Source of the DNA: a virus
Strand: one strand, 5' to 3'
Length of the DNA: 64,000 nt
IMG/VR virus record: IMGVR_UViG_3300045996_000607
Span: 1-64,000 of that record
Positions within the stretch are counted from its first letter, which is position 1. The number at the start of each line of letters is the position of its first letter. The translations under genes and the position numbers were made by a program. The notes under the pieces are model-generated. The model was not told where the DNA came from, made no database searches, and worked only from the letters and a program-made list of their open reading frames with translations. Below, in pieces: positions 1-8,793 of the stretch.

Positions 1-473
1 GGCGTGTCCATGGCGATGATGCTGACCGAGCCGGGTGGCGCAAATGCCCTCGCCACCAGTCACCGCGTGATCAATCTCGGCTATTCGGGCAAGGGATGGC
101 AGACGCAGTACAACGCCACCGTCCGTCCGACCTCGCCCTATGGCTTCCTGCTGGGCGGCGGCAAGGATCGCGCGGTGTTCGGCGTCGGCCCCGGCGTGAA
201 CGACATGACTGCGGCGTCCGGCTGGCCCAAAACCAACGCAACTGCCGATCCCGGTGCCCTCACGGCTAACGATACCGTGGCGAGAGCGAACGAAGTATAC
301 GATACGGCGGGCACTCTGGACTCGGTTTTCACCGGCTCGATCAGCGCCGCGGTCCTCACCGTCACTGCCGTGACCAGCGGCGCTATCCGCGTGGGCATGT
401 CGCTCGATGTCAACGGAGGCACCCTGTTCATCAACTCGCTTGGCACGGGAACGGGCGGAACTGGAACCTACAA
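1..473 (+). repeat. Exact 473-bp repeat, left copy
   Basis: Identical base for base to 44772-45244. Identity stops abruptly at 473/474, after which the homologous reading frame diverges by about 6%. The repeat may extend left of the window. It lies inside the SGNH gene and is not bounded by inverted repeats or a transposase. Confidence 0.97.
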
Positions 474-894
474 TCTCAACACCTCCGCCACGGTGGCATC
501 GCAGACGATCACCGCGCGTCAGGGCGACGCGCGCCGAACGGTGACGAACCTGCTTACGCTCGGCTGGAAGGTGGCGGTTTCGGCAGAGATCAAGAACAAC
601 GGCGCGAACGACACCGGGAGCCCCTCACCCCTCGACACGCTGCGCGGCAAGCTGCTTGCCATGGCGGCTGATGTTCAGGCTGGCCCGGGTCAGACCTATG
701 ACGGCAAGTTCCGCGCGTTCGATAATCGGGAAATCGTGGTTGGCGGGCTGAAGATCTTCGGCACCGATGCCGTGTTCAGCACCGGCTATTACACCGATGG
801 CGTGCATCCGAACGACACGGGGCGCCCGTTCCTCGTGAGCGGCGGAACTACCCCGCAGCACGGCGTGAAGGCCAACATCGAGGCGCTTACCTGA
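1..894 (+). CDS. SGNH-hydrolase tail protein, 3' part only (genome 1)
   Basis: The reading frame is open from the first base, so the 5' part is missing. It carries two SGNH/GDSL hydrolase blocks: GVND (block III, near residue 66) and DGVHPN (block V, near the C-terminus, with the catalytic Asp-His pair). The nucleophile block GDS is absent here but present at the matching place of the complete copy at 43617-45665. Between the blocks sits a Gly/Thr-rich module containing GTGTGGTGTYNLN. The first 473 bases equal 44772-45244 exactly; the rest differs at about 27 of 420 positions, mostly silent. The likely role is a virion-bound carbohydrate esterase. If 1-44771 is circular, this is simply the end of the 43617 gene. 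Confidence 0.85.
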   Translation, partial: GVSMAMMLTEPGGANALATSHRVINLGYSGKGWQTQYNATVRPTSPYGFLLGGGKDRAVFGVGPGVNDMTAASGWPKTNATADPGALTANDTVARANEVYDTAGTLDSVFTGSISAAVLTVTAVTSGAIRVGMSLDVNGGTLFINSLGTGTGGTGTYNLNTSATVASQTITARQGDARRTVTNLLTLGWKVAVSAEIKNNGANDTGSPSPLDTLRGKLLAMAADVQAGPGQTYDGKFRAFDNREIVVGGLKIFGTDAVFSTGYYTDGVHPNDTGRPFLVSGGTTPQHGVKANIEALT

Positions 895-1178
895 TGGCCC
901 AGTCGTCATGGCATCGCTCGCAAGGTTTCGCATCGGTACAACCGGCGTCCGCGCAATGCTGCGATAATCTGATCTTTTCGAAGACCCAGCGTAACCAGAG
1001 CATTATTTATCTCCCGGCCGCGCAGGATGAACAAAAACCAGCAACTCGGCTATCAGGGAAAGACCTGAGTTCTATAACCGCGTCCCATTACGGGACCGCG
1101 TGCGGGCTCTCCTTCGCCATCCCGCTCTCGCTGATGCTGTGGGCGGGGATTGCCTTGCTTTTGTGGGGAGACCGGTAA
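894..1178 (+). CDS. Small membrane protein after SGNH gene
   Basis: 94 codons starting at the ATG that overlaps the SGNH stop (TGATG). Only the C-terminal 25 residues look protein-like: a hydrophobic stretch with LSLMLWAGIALLLWG. This matches the 27-residue protein right after the other SGNH gene (45665-45748; LSLVLWAGILGLMT). The first 65 residues have an odd composition (many Gln, Ser) and no counterpart, so they may be an insertion or the start may be wrong. Function unknown; its place ties it to the SGNH gene as a two-gene cassette. Confidence 0.5.
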   Translation: MAQSSWHRSQGFASVQPASAQCCDNLIFSKTQRNQSIIYLPAAQDEQKPATRLSGKDLSSITASHYGTACGLSFAIPLSLMLWAGIALLLWGDR

Positions 1179-1832
1179 ATGTCAGTAGCTCTCCGGGTCT
1201 CCGACGCCTACGCGATCGAGAATTACAACGACCTCAAGGCTACAATCGAGCGCTGGCTTGATCGCGACGACCTCACGGACAAGATCCCGCACTTCATCTT
1301 CCTCGCCGAAGCCAGCTTCAACCGTATTCTGCGCACGCCGGAGATGGAGACGGTCACCACCGTGGCCACCTCCGGTCAGACGTTCGTGCTCCCGACAGAC
1401 TTCCTGGAGCCGCGTTTCCTCTACCGAAACGGGGATTGCCCGGGTCCGCTGACTCCGCGCTCGGCAACTGATCTGATGGCTATGACGGGCTGCACCGACT
1501 GGCCGCCGCGGTTCTTCGCGATCATCGGCCGGCAGGTCTATCTCTTCCCCTACGCAACGGCTTCGATCCAGCTTCATTATATCCAGCGCATCCCGACGCT
1601 GACGGAGAACGTGCCCAACAACTGGCTGCTCGATGCCCATCCGGACGTGTATCTGCTTGGGGCGCTGGTGCAGGCAGAAGCCTATATCGATAATCCAGAG
1701 CAGGTCGGGCAATGGAAGGTGGGCCTCGAGGAAGCTCTTGGCCAGCTGATCGACCAAAGCGTGCGCAAGCGGTGGGGCAGCGGTCCCCTCGCGCCTGAAG
1801 GCGTCGTGCAGGTGGCGGGCGGGCGTGTTTAA
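1179..1832 (+). CDS. Head-tail adaptor, SU10-type
   Basis: 217 residues. The pattern is that of phage adaptor proteins of the SU10 type: an early LDRDDLTDKIPHFIFLAE segment, RILRTPEME, LPTDFLEPR, and the late NWLLDAHPDVYLLGALVQAE helix. Such proteins form the ring between portal and tail in short-tailed phages. A diverged homologue sits at 48556-49134 in the same neighbourhood. The start directly follows the preceding stop, and the 3' end overlaps the next gene by 8 bases. Confidence 0.8.
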   Translation: MSVALRVSDAYAIENYNDLKATIERWLDRDDLTDKIPHFIFLAEASFNRILRTPEMETVTTVATSGQTFVLPTDFLEPRFLYRNGDCPGPLTPRSATDLMAMTGCTDWPPRFFAIIGRQVYLFPYATASIQLHYIQRIPTLTENVPNNWLLDAHPDVYLLGALVQAEAYIDNPEQVGQWKVGLEEALGQLIDQSVRKRWGSGPLAPEGVVQVAGGRV

Positions 1833-3216
1833 GGGCTTCCCGTTCGGGGAACTGCTCCCCGATCAGGCGCCATCGGGTCAGCTGATTGTGGCAGACGGGT
1901 GCTACCCCACGCCCAACGGCTATGCACCGGTGGGCTCCTTCAACCCTTTCACCCCCGCCCTGCCCGGCTTCCTTGGCGGCGCTGCTTTCGTAAGCTCGGA
2001 CGGCACTGCTGCGCTGATCGCCGGAACCCCGACGAACCTCTATCGCTACTCAGGATCGGCATGGAGCAGCCTTCTCGGCTCGCTCTCCGCAACCGTGTGG
2101 CGGTTTGGCCAGTTTGGCGACAACATCATCTCGGTCAACGGCGGAGATCCGGTCTCGTTCGATATTGCAGGCGGCACTGCGGCGCTTCTGGCGGGGAGCC
2201 CGCCACCGAGCGACATGGTGGCGATCGTTCGCGATTTCGTGCTGCTGGCGGGAGACCCGGACAACATCCTGCGCGTCACCTGGTCGGGCTTCAACGACAG
2301 CACGGAATGGACGCCCGGCACGAACCAGTCGGACTATCAGGATATGCTCTCGGGCGGCGAGGTGACCGGCCTTGCGGGCGGCGAGTACGGCATTGTCCTC
2401 CAGCGGCAGGCCATCAAGCGGATGACCTATGTCGGCGGGGAAGTGATTTTTCAGTTCGATGAGATCGAGAGCAACATCGGCTGCATGGCTAAGGGCAGCG
2501 TCGCTCAGGCTGGCCGGCTGGTGTTCTTCCTGTCCGAACGCGGATTCATGCTTTGCGACGGTAACAGCGCAACCCCGATCGGGGCCGAAAAGATCGATCG
2601 CACCTTCTTCGGCAGCTATAGCCGCGAGGATATCGTAAACAGCCTCACTGCGGCGATAGACCCGCGTCGCTATATCGTCGCGTGGGCGATGCCGGGGCGC
2701 CTGTGGCTCTATAACTGGCAAATCCAGCGCTGGGCCACGGTGACACTGGACGTGCGCTACACCTTTTCGGGGTTCACCGCGAACATCGATCTCGACAGCC
2801 TGGACGCGATTTACGGCAACCTCGACGCTATTCCGGTGTCGCTGGACGACCCGATCTTTCAAGGCGGGAACCCGCTGTTTCTCGTGGTCGACAGTACCGG
2901 GCTCGTCGGAACGCTCACCGGCGCCCATGTGGAGGCGGGCTTCACGATTGCCATGCTGGACTTCGGCGACCGGGTGCGGATGCGCTCGGGCAAGTTCGAC
3001 AGCGACACAACCAGTGCGCAACTGACCCTTGATGGGCGTACGCGGGCCGGCGATGGCGAGAATGAGCGCAATGCAGGATCGATGCGGTCGAACGGCGAAT
3101 TGCCAATCCGCTTCAACGCCCGGTATTTCAAGCCGACAATTACCATTCCTGCCGGTGAGGCGTGGACCTACGCCAAAGGGCTCGGCTTCTATTTCGAAGG
3201 AGGCGGCCGCAAATGA
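1825..3216 (+). CDS. gp10-like tail / DNA-stabilisation protein
   Basis: 463 residues, GTG start. Repeated beta-rich Gly-Gly segments and a conserved core (TWSGFNDSTEWT, QSDYQDMLSGGEVTGLAGG, GIVLQRQAIKRMTYVGG, FQFDEIESNIGC) match the P22 gp10-like family that follows the adaptor in short-tailed phages and closes the tail channel. The homologue at 49131-50555 shares these segments in order (TRKSDYNDFPDGGEITGILGG, LILQRNAVRRMAYIGG). The family call rests on motif pattern and position. Confidence 0.7.
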   Translation: MFKGFPFGELLPDQAPSGQLIVADGCYPTPNGYAPVGSFNPFTPALPGFLGGAAFVSSDGTAALIAGTPTNLYRYSGSAWSSLLGSLSATVWRFGQFGDNIISVNGGDPVSFDIAGGTAALLAGSPPPSDMVAIVRDFVLLAGDPDNILRVTWSGFNDSTEWTPGTNQSDYQDMLSGGEVTGLAGGEYGIVLQRQAIKRMTYVGGEVIFQFDEIESNIGCMAKGSVAQAGRLVFFLSERGFMLCDGNSATPIGAEKIDRTFFGSYSREDIVNSLTAAIDPRRYIVAWAMPGRLWLYNWQIQRWATVTLDVRYTFSGFTANIDLDSLDAIYGNLDAIPVSLDDPIFQGGNPLFLVVDSTGLVGTLTGAHVEAGFTIAMLDFGDRVRMRSGKFDSDTTSAQLTLDGRTRAGDGENERNAGSMRSNGELPIRFNARYFKPTITIPAGEAWTYAKGLGFYFEGGGRK

Positions 3217-3389
3217 GCTATCCCCGCATACCCAACAACGAACGCGACCCCGTCCGTTTCTTCCGGCGCGCAGCGGAGGCTATCAACTGGCTGATCGGCA
3301 AGGTTGAAGACCCCTATATCGGACAGGTCCGCTATGAGGCGGGCGTGCTCGAGCATTACGACGGCAGCGCATGGCAGCCGGTTCCTTAA
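3213..3389 (+). CDS. Small virion-module protein (58 aa)
   Basis: ATG overlaps the preceding stop (ATGA). The sequence begins MSYPRIPNNERDPVRFFRR and ends in a beta segment VLEHYDGSAWQPVP. No known domain recognised. Genome 2 has an unrelated collar-domain protein (50552-51013) at the same place, so this slot has been exchanged between the two phages. Confidence 0.7.
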   Translation: MSYPRIPNNERDPVRFFRRAAEAINWLIGKVEDPYIGQVRYEAGVLEHYDGSAWQPVP

Positions 3390-3769
3390 GCATCGGCATC
3401 TGGCCGTATGAACTGACCGACGAAATTATGGACTTCCTGAGGCCGGCTGCTGAACTGGGGCTCTGCGGCATCGAGAAAGGGCCCGGATGGTCAGTATGGA
3501 CCGTCCATAGCGAGCGTATGTTGCTGGGCGCCGCGAATGTGAGACGCACGACGGAACCGGCTGTCGAAGTGGTTCTCGTCGGCGGACATGATTGCCGTTC
3601 ATGGATCGGTGAGCTGGACCGCAAAATCGGCCTTTGGGCGAAAGACGAAGGAGCGACCTGCCTGCGCGCCTTCGGGCGCCGCGGCTGGGTCCGCATTCTC
3701 TGCAAACAAGGCTGGGTTGCCGTACGCGAAAGCCGCGGCATCATCGAGTACAAGCGAGGATTGACCTGA
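3371..3769 (+). CDS. Conserved tail-module protein, acetyltransferase-like end
   Basis: 132 residues. The C-terminal pattern CLRAFGRRGWVRILCKQGW resembles a fold recurring in phage tail operons that looks like the GNAT acetyltransferase core. The homologue at 51010-51402 keeps IIGRKGWARVLRGYGW and the surrounding hydrophobic pattern. No catalytic assignment is possible. The start overlaps the previous gene by 19 bases; the stop overlaps the next ATG (TGATG). Confidence 0.65.
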   Translation: MAAGSLSIGIWPYELTDEIMDFLRPAAELGLCGIEKGPGWSVWTVHSERMLLGAANVRRTTEPAVEVVLVGGHDCRSWIGELDRKIGLWAKDEGATCLRAFGRRGWVRILCKQGWVAVRESRGIIEYKRGLT

Positions 3770-4638
3770 TGGGCAAGAAGTCGAAGCAGAAGACGACGAA
3801 TGAGCCGTCTGCTTACGCGAAGGGCTATATCACGCCCGCCGCGGGCGCCCTCGGTAGCGCCTATTCTGCCAACCAGCCCCAGATCCAGGGCAGTGCCGAT
3901 GCCCTCTGGAAGCAAATCCCAGGCATGATGGAAAAGGCATTCACACCGTCTGCAACGGTGCTCGGTGCGAACACCAACCTGCAGGATGTACTCGCCGGAA
4001 AGTACCTCAATGGCTCCCCGCACCTGCAGGGCATCATTGACGACACGGCGGGCGATGTCACTGATCGCGTGCAATCAGCCTTTGGCCGCGCAGGGCGCAC
4101 TGGCAGTGGGGCAAATGCAGGCGTGCTTACCAAGGAACTGGCAAGCGCGGAGAACGGTCTGCGCTATAGCAACTACAATGCGGAACGTCAGGCGCAGATG
4201 CAGGCTCTCGGGCTCGTCCCCTCGATCGAAGGCGCACAATATGCGGGCATTGCCCCCACGTTGGCGGCGATGCAGGCCGCTGCCGGCATCCCGTTGGATG
4301 CGGCAAATGCATATGCCGGCGGCACCGGCAATCTGTTGGGGCAGTACAATACATCGACCACGACCAAGATCCCCGGGCTCGGCGAGCAATTCTCAATGCT
4401 GATGCAGAATGTGGGCAAGGTGGGTCAGGCTGCCGCAGTGTTCTCCGATCGACGGCTGAAGGCGAATATCGAGCGCGTAGGTACGCTTTCGGACGGGCTA
4501 GGTGTCTATGACTACGATTATGTCTGGGGCGGCGAGCGCCAGCGCGGCGTGATGGCCGACGAAGTGGCGCAGCTGCGGCCTTGGGCTCTTGGTGAACCAG
4601 TCAACGGCTTCGCTACCGTGCGGATGGAGGCGCTGTGA
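3769..4638 (+). CDS. Virion protein with S74-type C-terminal chaperone
   Basis: 289 residues from MGKKSKQK. The N-terminal two thirds are Ala/Gly/Gln-rich helix (FGRAGRTGSGANAGVLTKELASAEN) like the genome 2 protein 51395-52048. The last 65 residues carry SDRRLKANIERVG and GVMADEVAQLRPWAL, the hallmark of S74-type intramolecular chaperone domains that trimerise and often cleave themselves from tail fibres. The genome 2 homologue ends before this domain. ATG 3769 is preferred because it overlaps the upstream stop; longer versions start with Arg-rich sequence that is antisense-like. Confidence 0.75.
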   Translation: MGKKSKQKTTNEPSAYAKGYITPAAGALGSAYSANQPQIQGSADALWKQIPGMMEKAFTPSATVLGANTNLQDVLAGKYLNGSPHLQGIIDDTAGDVTDRVQSAFGRAGRTGSGANAGVLTKELASAENGLRYSNYNAERQAQMQALGLVPSIEGAQYAGIAPTLAAMQAAAGIPLDAANAYAGGTGNLLGQYNTSTTTKIPGLGEQFSMLMQNVGKVGQAAAVFSDRRLKANIERVGTLSDGLGVYDYDYVWGGERQRGVMADEVAQLRPWALGEPVNGFATVRMEAL

Positions 4639-5600
4639 TGGGACCGATGCCCGGCGGCATGTTCGGCGCAAAACCTCGCAAGTCGTTCTTCGATGAGATG
4701 CTGCCGCCCGCCGCCCTCCCACAGGACACTTCCCTGCCCCAGGTGGCCCCAATGCCTCAGGCTCCGAAGCTGGGCTTTCTCGACAAGCTGGGACTGGTCG
4801 GTGATGTCTTCACGGGCGATCCGGTGACGCAGCAGCGCCTCATGCAGCAGCAAGTGATGCAGCAGAAGCAGATGGCGCGTTATGAGCCCCAGGAGGTGGG
4901 TGGCAGTATCGTTCGCCTCAACCCGCAGTCCGGCCAGTATGAAACACTCTTTAGCGCACCGCAAAAGGAGCGCGCCCCGTACCGCTGGGAAGCAAATGAT
5001 GGCTCTCTGATGGAAATCGGTGAGGATGGGGCGCCGCGAGCCGTATATAAAGACCCCACGCCCAAGGTGCAGATGATCGCGGTCGATAACGGGGACGGCA
5101 CCAAGACATTGATGCCGTTCGCGAACGGCGTTCCGCTCGGGCAAGGCGGCGCTGCTCCATCGGGCGCCGTCCCCGCGCTTCCAGAGGGCTACAAAGTGCG
5201 TCCGAGGGGAGGTGCGGGTTCCGGCCCGGCGACCTTTCAACCCTCGTCCGTGATGGATTCCCTGATAGAGCAGGAAAGCAGTGGTCGCCCGGGCGTGCTC
5301 GGCCCGAAGACCCGGTACGGGCAGGCGCAGGGACTTACCCAGATGCTGCCGGCGACCGCTGAGGCCGTGGCAAAGAAGCTGGGGGTCCCTTGGCGGCCTG
5401 ACCTGATGACCGGCACCAGCAAGGCGGCTGCGGAATACCAGCGCGCGCTCGGGCAAGCCTATCTGGAAGAAGGCTACGGCGCGACCGGCAACATCCGTGA
5501 CGCGCTTCATTACTACCACGGCGGCCCCAATCGCCGCCTGTGGGGCCCCAAGACCCGCGGCTATGCCGACAAGGTCATCTCTCGCCTCGGGAGCAATTGA
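4638..5600 (+). CDS. Virion lytic transglycosylase (SLT domain)
   Basis: About 320 residues. The N-terminal half is Gln/Met/Pro-rich; the C-terminal 110 residues are a family-1 transglycosylase domain: LIEQESSGRPG with the candidate catalytic Glu, YGQAQGLTQMLPATA, and a late ALHYYHGGPNRRLW segment. It probably opens the peptidoglycan during DNA entry, as its place among ejection-type genes suggests. GTG 4635 is an alternative start. Genome 2 has here a different protein (52048-52620) followed by an M15-like peptidase, so the enzyme type was swapped. Confidence 0.8.
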   Translation: MGPMPGGMFGAKPRKSFFDEMLPPAALPQDTSLPQVAPMPQAPKLGFLDKLGLVGDVFTGDPVTQQRLMQQQVMQQKQMARYEPQEVGGSIVRLNPQSGQYETLFSAPQKERAPYRWEANDGSLMEIGEDGAPRAVYKDPTPKVQMIAVDNGDGTKTLMPFANGVPLGQGGAAPSGAVPALPEGYKVRPRGGAGSGPATFQPSSVMDSLIEQESSGRPGVLGPKTRYGQAQGLTQMLPATAEAVAKKLGVPWRPDLMTGTSKAAAEYQRALGQAYLEEGYGATGNIRDALHYYHGGPNRRLWGPKTRGYADKVISRLGSN

Positions 5601-8581
5601 TGCAGGATTATCAGGAAGGCGATATCGCGGACGGCCCAAACGGGGCCCTTGTATTCCGCGGTGGCGCGTGGGTTCCGCTTGCCGCCACCCCGACACCTGT
5701 CCGCGTGGGGACGCCAAATCCTTATGCGCTGCCGAAGGCCGCCGCCGATCTCCAGAGCGCACAGTCGCGCGAGACGCGCGAGCAGGCCAAGGCAGACCGC
5801 GAGGCTCGCGAATGGGCAGCCACGCACAATCCTGATGGCTCCCCGAAGCCGAACGCACTTCAGGGCAGTGCCGAGATGACGGCAGCCACGCGTGCAGCCG
5901 CTATCAACGCCTTCACTGCCACCCGCCAGCTTGATCAGCTCATCACCGACATCGAAAAGCGCTATCGCACCGGCCCCGGCTCTACGTCTGGGCTGGGTGG
6001 TGTCTTCGACTACCTGCCGACGCCTTCCAATCGCGAGTTTGACGACGCCGGCAATGCCGTCAGGGGCGCGGCTATTACAGCGCTAGGCTTCACTTCCGGG
6101 CAGACCAACTCGCCCAAGGAAGTGGAAATGAATATCGGGCCGTACATCCCGAAGGCTGGCGACTACGATACACAGATCGAGGGGAAGATCGCCCGTCTGA
6201 AGGAGCTTCGTGACCGTGCGCGCGTGCAGGCGGTCACTGTCCTCGGCGGCGTTCCGGACGCAAGCGGCAAGATCACACCGCTCTCCCAGATCCCGCAGCA
6301 GAATCGTGAGCAGCTTTTCCCGCCCGGCACGCTGCAGCCCCTCGAGCCCGGCGCGCCGGGCGGCGGAGGCCCCACTTCCCCGCCTATCGACGGCAACGGC
6401 GTTCGCATGGGGAATTTCGGCGGGGGCCAAACCATCGCTTTTGGGGGTGACGCTGTTCCGGTTACCGGCGCCCGGATGACTCCGCAGCAAGAAGTTCAGG
6501 TGCTGGCGGCTATTCGCGCCGGGGATCAGGGGCAAGCGGCTGCGTTGCTCCAGCGTTTCGCAGGCGGCTCCCCTGAACAGGCGTCCGCAAATGTCGCGTC
6601 TGCTCTCGCCACCCTTCAGCGCGATCCGCGAGCCAAAGTGTCGTTCGACTACAGTGGCGTAGATCGGGCGGCGCAAAGCGCGGCTGACCGCGCGCGCTAC
6701 GGCGAAAATCTTGCACCCGCGATGCAGGAGCGGCAGGGCGCGGAGTGGGATACGGCCATCCGTTCTGCGGCGAATGCAGGCACCTTCAATCTGGCAGACC
6801 CGCTCGTCGCGGCGCTTTCGACACCGTTCAGCGGCAAGAGCTACAACGAAAATCTGCAGCGGGAACGCGCCTATACCGAGGCTGGCCAACGGGTAAATCC
6901 GGGGTATGCGTTCGGTGGCACGATCGGCGGGGGTGCCCTGACTGCGGGTCTCGGGGAAGTGGCGCTTGCCAAGGCGGCAGGCACGGGAACCGGGCTTTTG
7001 CCCAGCGTGATGCGCTCCCCTGTCACCGCCGACGCCGGTTTCGGAGCCCTCGCCAGCGGCGCCAACGGGGAGAATCCGATAACCGGCATGTTTGCTGGTG
7101 CGGGTGGTGGCGTTCTCGGCCGGACAGCAGCACGTCCAATTTCCGCTGCGGCCCGCGGTGTCGAGGGCATCGGAAGGCGCGTGCTCGGCGCCACCCCCTC
7201 GCCCGTCGCACCGAACACCGCCCAGAAAGCAATGCTCGGTGCCGCAGATCGTGTCGGGCAGCCCACGATTGACACCTTCCTTGAGGAGGCGGCTAATATG
7301 GATGTCCCGGCCGCTCTGGTCGACATCGCGCCGCAGTTTCGGTCGTTGGGTGGCGCCGTGGTTCGCCGCTCCCCCCAAGCCGCCCAGATCGCGGAGGGCG
7401 CGTTGCTCCCCCGCGCACGCGGACAGATCGACCGTCTTGGCTCAGCTATGGACACAGCCTTCGGGCCCGGAGCGAATATTCCCCAGCGCAGTGCGGATCT
7501 GATCAAGAAGGCGCGGCAGGAGGCGGGCCCGCTTTACGACAAGGCCTTTGCTAATCCGGGCGCGGCATCGGTCCCCTTGGACGACCTTGCAACGCGGCCC
7601 GGGTTCAAAGCCGCCCTTCAGCGGGCGCAAAGCCTCGCAGCGGAAGAGGGTGTGGACCCGACCAGCCTCGGATTTCAGCTGAGCGATGCCGGCGAAGTTA
7701 TTCTCGAGCGCGTCCCGTCGTTTCGCACGCTCGATTACGTCAAGCGCGGGCTGGACGATGAGATTGGTGCCAATCGTAACGCATTTGGCAACGTCGAGTG
7801 GACCGATCAGCTTCGCGCTGTCGAGGGCACGCGATCGGCGTTGGTCAAGCGGATGGACGAGGTGAACGGCGACTATAGCGCCGCACGCGCCGCTTATGCC
7901 GGGCCGGCCGGGGAGCGAGAGGCGTTTAATCAGGGCGTGGGTGCGATCAACCTTCGCCCTGATCAGCTTCGCTTCAATACGGCGACGATGCCCGCGAACA
8001 AGCTGGATCAGTACCGACTTGGGGCGCGATCGGCCTTGGGAGATCGCGCGGAAACGGTGCGGTTCTCTGGCAATCCGTGGGAAGGAGTGGCCGGCTCCCC
8101 TGCCGCGCAGGAGCGCCTGGGGACGCTATGGCCCGAAGGAACGCCGGGCTTCCTCAAGAAGTACGGAATGGAGCAGCAGCTCGCTCGCACCAATAATGCC
8201 ATCCTCGGTAATTCGATGACGGCAGAACGCCAGCTGGCCGATCAGGCTTTTGCTGGCTCGAACCTGCCAGCGCTCGCTCTTGATGCGGGTATGATGGCGG
8301 CTGGTCAGGTGCCGACAGCCACCATCGGGCGGAAACTTGGTGGCCAGTTCCTCGGCGACTCGCTCAAACTGGGCGTAGGCAAGCGGGCCGTCCAAAAGGC
8401 GGACGAGCTGGCGCCGATCCTGTTTAATACCAATCCGCAGGCGGCGGCATCAACCTTGTCCGAGCTAGTTAACTCGGCGCAGGCCTACAGGGATTTCGTC
8501 GGCCGCTACAATCGAACCCTTGGTCGGGCGGGCGGCATGTTTGGCGCGGGGCTCGCCGTCCCTAGTGTTGGGACGCAATAA
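5600..8581 (+). CDS. Large ejection-type internal virion protein
   Basis: 993 residues from MQDYQEGDIADG. A charged coiled stretch (REQAKADREAREWAATHNPD) leads into a block of about 170 residues very similar to genome 2 (AITALGFTSGQTNSPKEVEM, RARVQAVTVLGGV). The rest is Ala/Gly-rich with hydrophobic Gly runs (GTIGGGALTAGLGEVALAKA) that could contact membranes. Size, composition and place after the transglycosylase fit ejection proteins that form a channel for DNA. No enzyme motif seen. The homologue is 52895-55627. Confidence 0.7.
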   Translation: MQDYQEGDIADGPNGALVFRGGAWVPLAATPTPVRVGTPNPYALPKAAADLQSAQSRETREQAKADREAREWAATHNPDGSPKPNALQGSAEMTAATRAAAINAFTATRQLDQLITDIEKRYRTGPGSTSGLGGVFDYLPTPSNREFDDAGNAVRGAAITALGFTSGQTNSPKEVEMNIGPYIPKAGDYDTQIEGKIARLKELRDRARVQAVTVLGGVPDASGKITPLSQIPQQNREQLFPPGTLQPLEPGAPGGGGPTSPPIDGNGVRMGNFGGGQTIAFGGDAVPVTGARMTPQQEVQVLAAIRAGDQGQAAALLQRFAGGSPEQASANVASALATLQRDPRAKVSFDYSGVDRAAQSAADRARYGENLAPAMQERQGAEWDTAIRSAANAGTFNLADPLVAALSTPFSGKSYNENLQRERAYTEAGQRVNPGYAFGGTIGGGALTAGLGEVALAKAAGTGTGLLPSVMRSPVTADAGFGALASGANGENPITGMFAGAGGGVLGRTAARPISAAARGVEGIGRRVLGATPSPVAPNTAQKAMLGAADRVGQPTIDTFLEEAANMDVPAALVDIAPQFRSLGGAVVRRSPQAAQIAEGALLPRARGQIDRLGSAMDTAFGPGANIPQRSADLIKKARQEAGPLYDKAFANPGAASVPLDDLATRPGFKAALQRAQSLAAEEGVDPTSLGFQLSDAGEVILERVPSFRTLDYVKRGLDDEIGANRNAFGNVEWTDQLRAVEGTRSALVKRMDEVNGDYSAARAAYAGPAGEREAFNQGVGAINLRPDQLRFNTATMPANKLDQYRLGARSALGDRAETVRFSGNPWEGVAGSPAAQERLGTLWPEGTPGFLKKYGMEQQLARTNNAILGNSMTAERQLADQAFAGSNLPALALDAGMMAAGQVPTATIGRKLGGQFLGDSLKLGVGKRAVQKADELAPILFNTNPQAAASTLSELVNSAQAYRDFVGRYNRTLGRAGGMFGAGLAVPSVGTQ

Positions 8582-8749
8582 GGACCGGAGCCGCCTGCCT
8601 GCCCGATAAGGCAGCGCATCCGCATCGGCCCGGATCACTCTGGCCATCCGCCGTTTGGCTCGTGTTTCGGGATCACCTCGGATCGCGACAACGACGGCAA
8701 AGACAAAACCCTTAAGCGCGCAAGCCGCAGCAATTTCCAAAGGCGTCAT
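8465..8749 (-). CDS. Small antisense-strand protein in late operon
   Basis: 94 residues, opposite to all surrounding late genes, its 3' end overlapping the ejection gene by 117 bases. The start MTPLEIAAACALKGFVFAVVV is a hydrophobic helix followed by a basic region. At the matching spot of genome 2 (55514-55708) a minus-strand frame begins MTFIEIAVACALKGLVLELW. Conservation of place, strand and N-terminus argues for a real gene. The function is unknown; a small membrane protein is likely. Confidence 0.55.
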   Translation of the reverse strand: MTPLEIAAACALKGFVFAVVVAIRGDPETRAKRRMARVIRADADALPYRAGRRLRSLLRPNTRDGEPRAKHAARPTKGSIVAADEIPVGLRRVN

Positions 8750-8793
8750 TCCACCAACCTACCACGACCGATGGCCGCGGGAAAGGACCACCC

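Noticed and set aside
1-473. 473-bp repeat as an insertion sequence or long terminal repeat
   Set aside because: It is internal coding sequence of the SGNH gene without terminal inverted repeats, transposase or target duplication.
2050-3021. 323-codon antisense frame over the gp10-like gene
   Set aside because: No start context or domain; the plus-strand gene is conserved with genome 2.
4518-5858. 446-codon antisense frame over the transglycosylase gene
   Set aside because: Arg/Pro/His-rich shadow; the plus strand carries the SLT domain.
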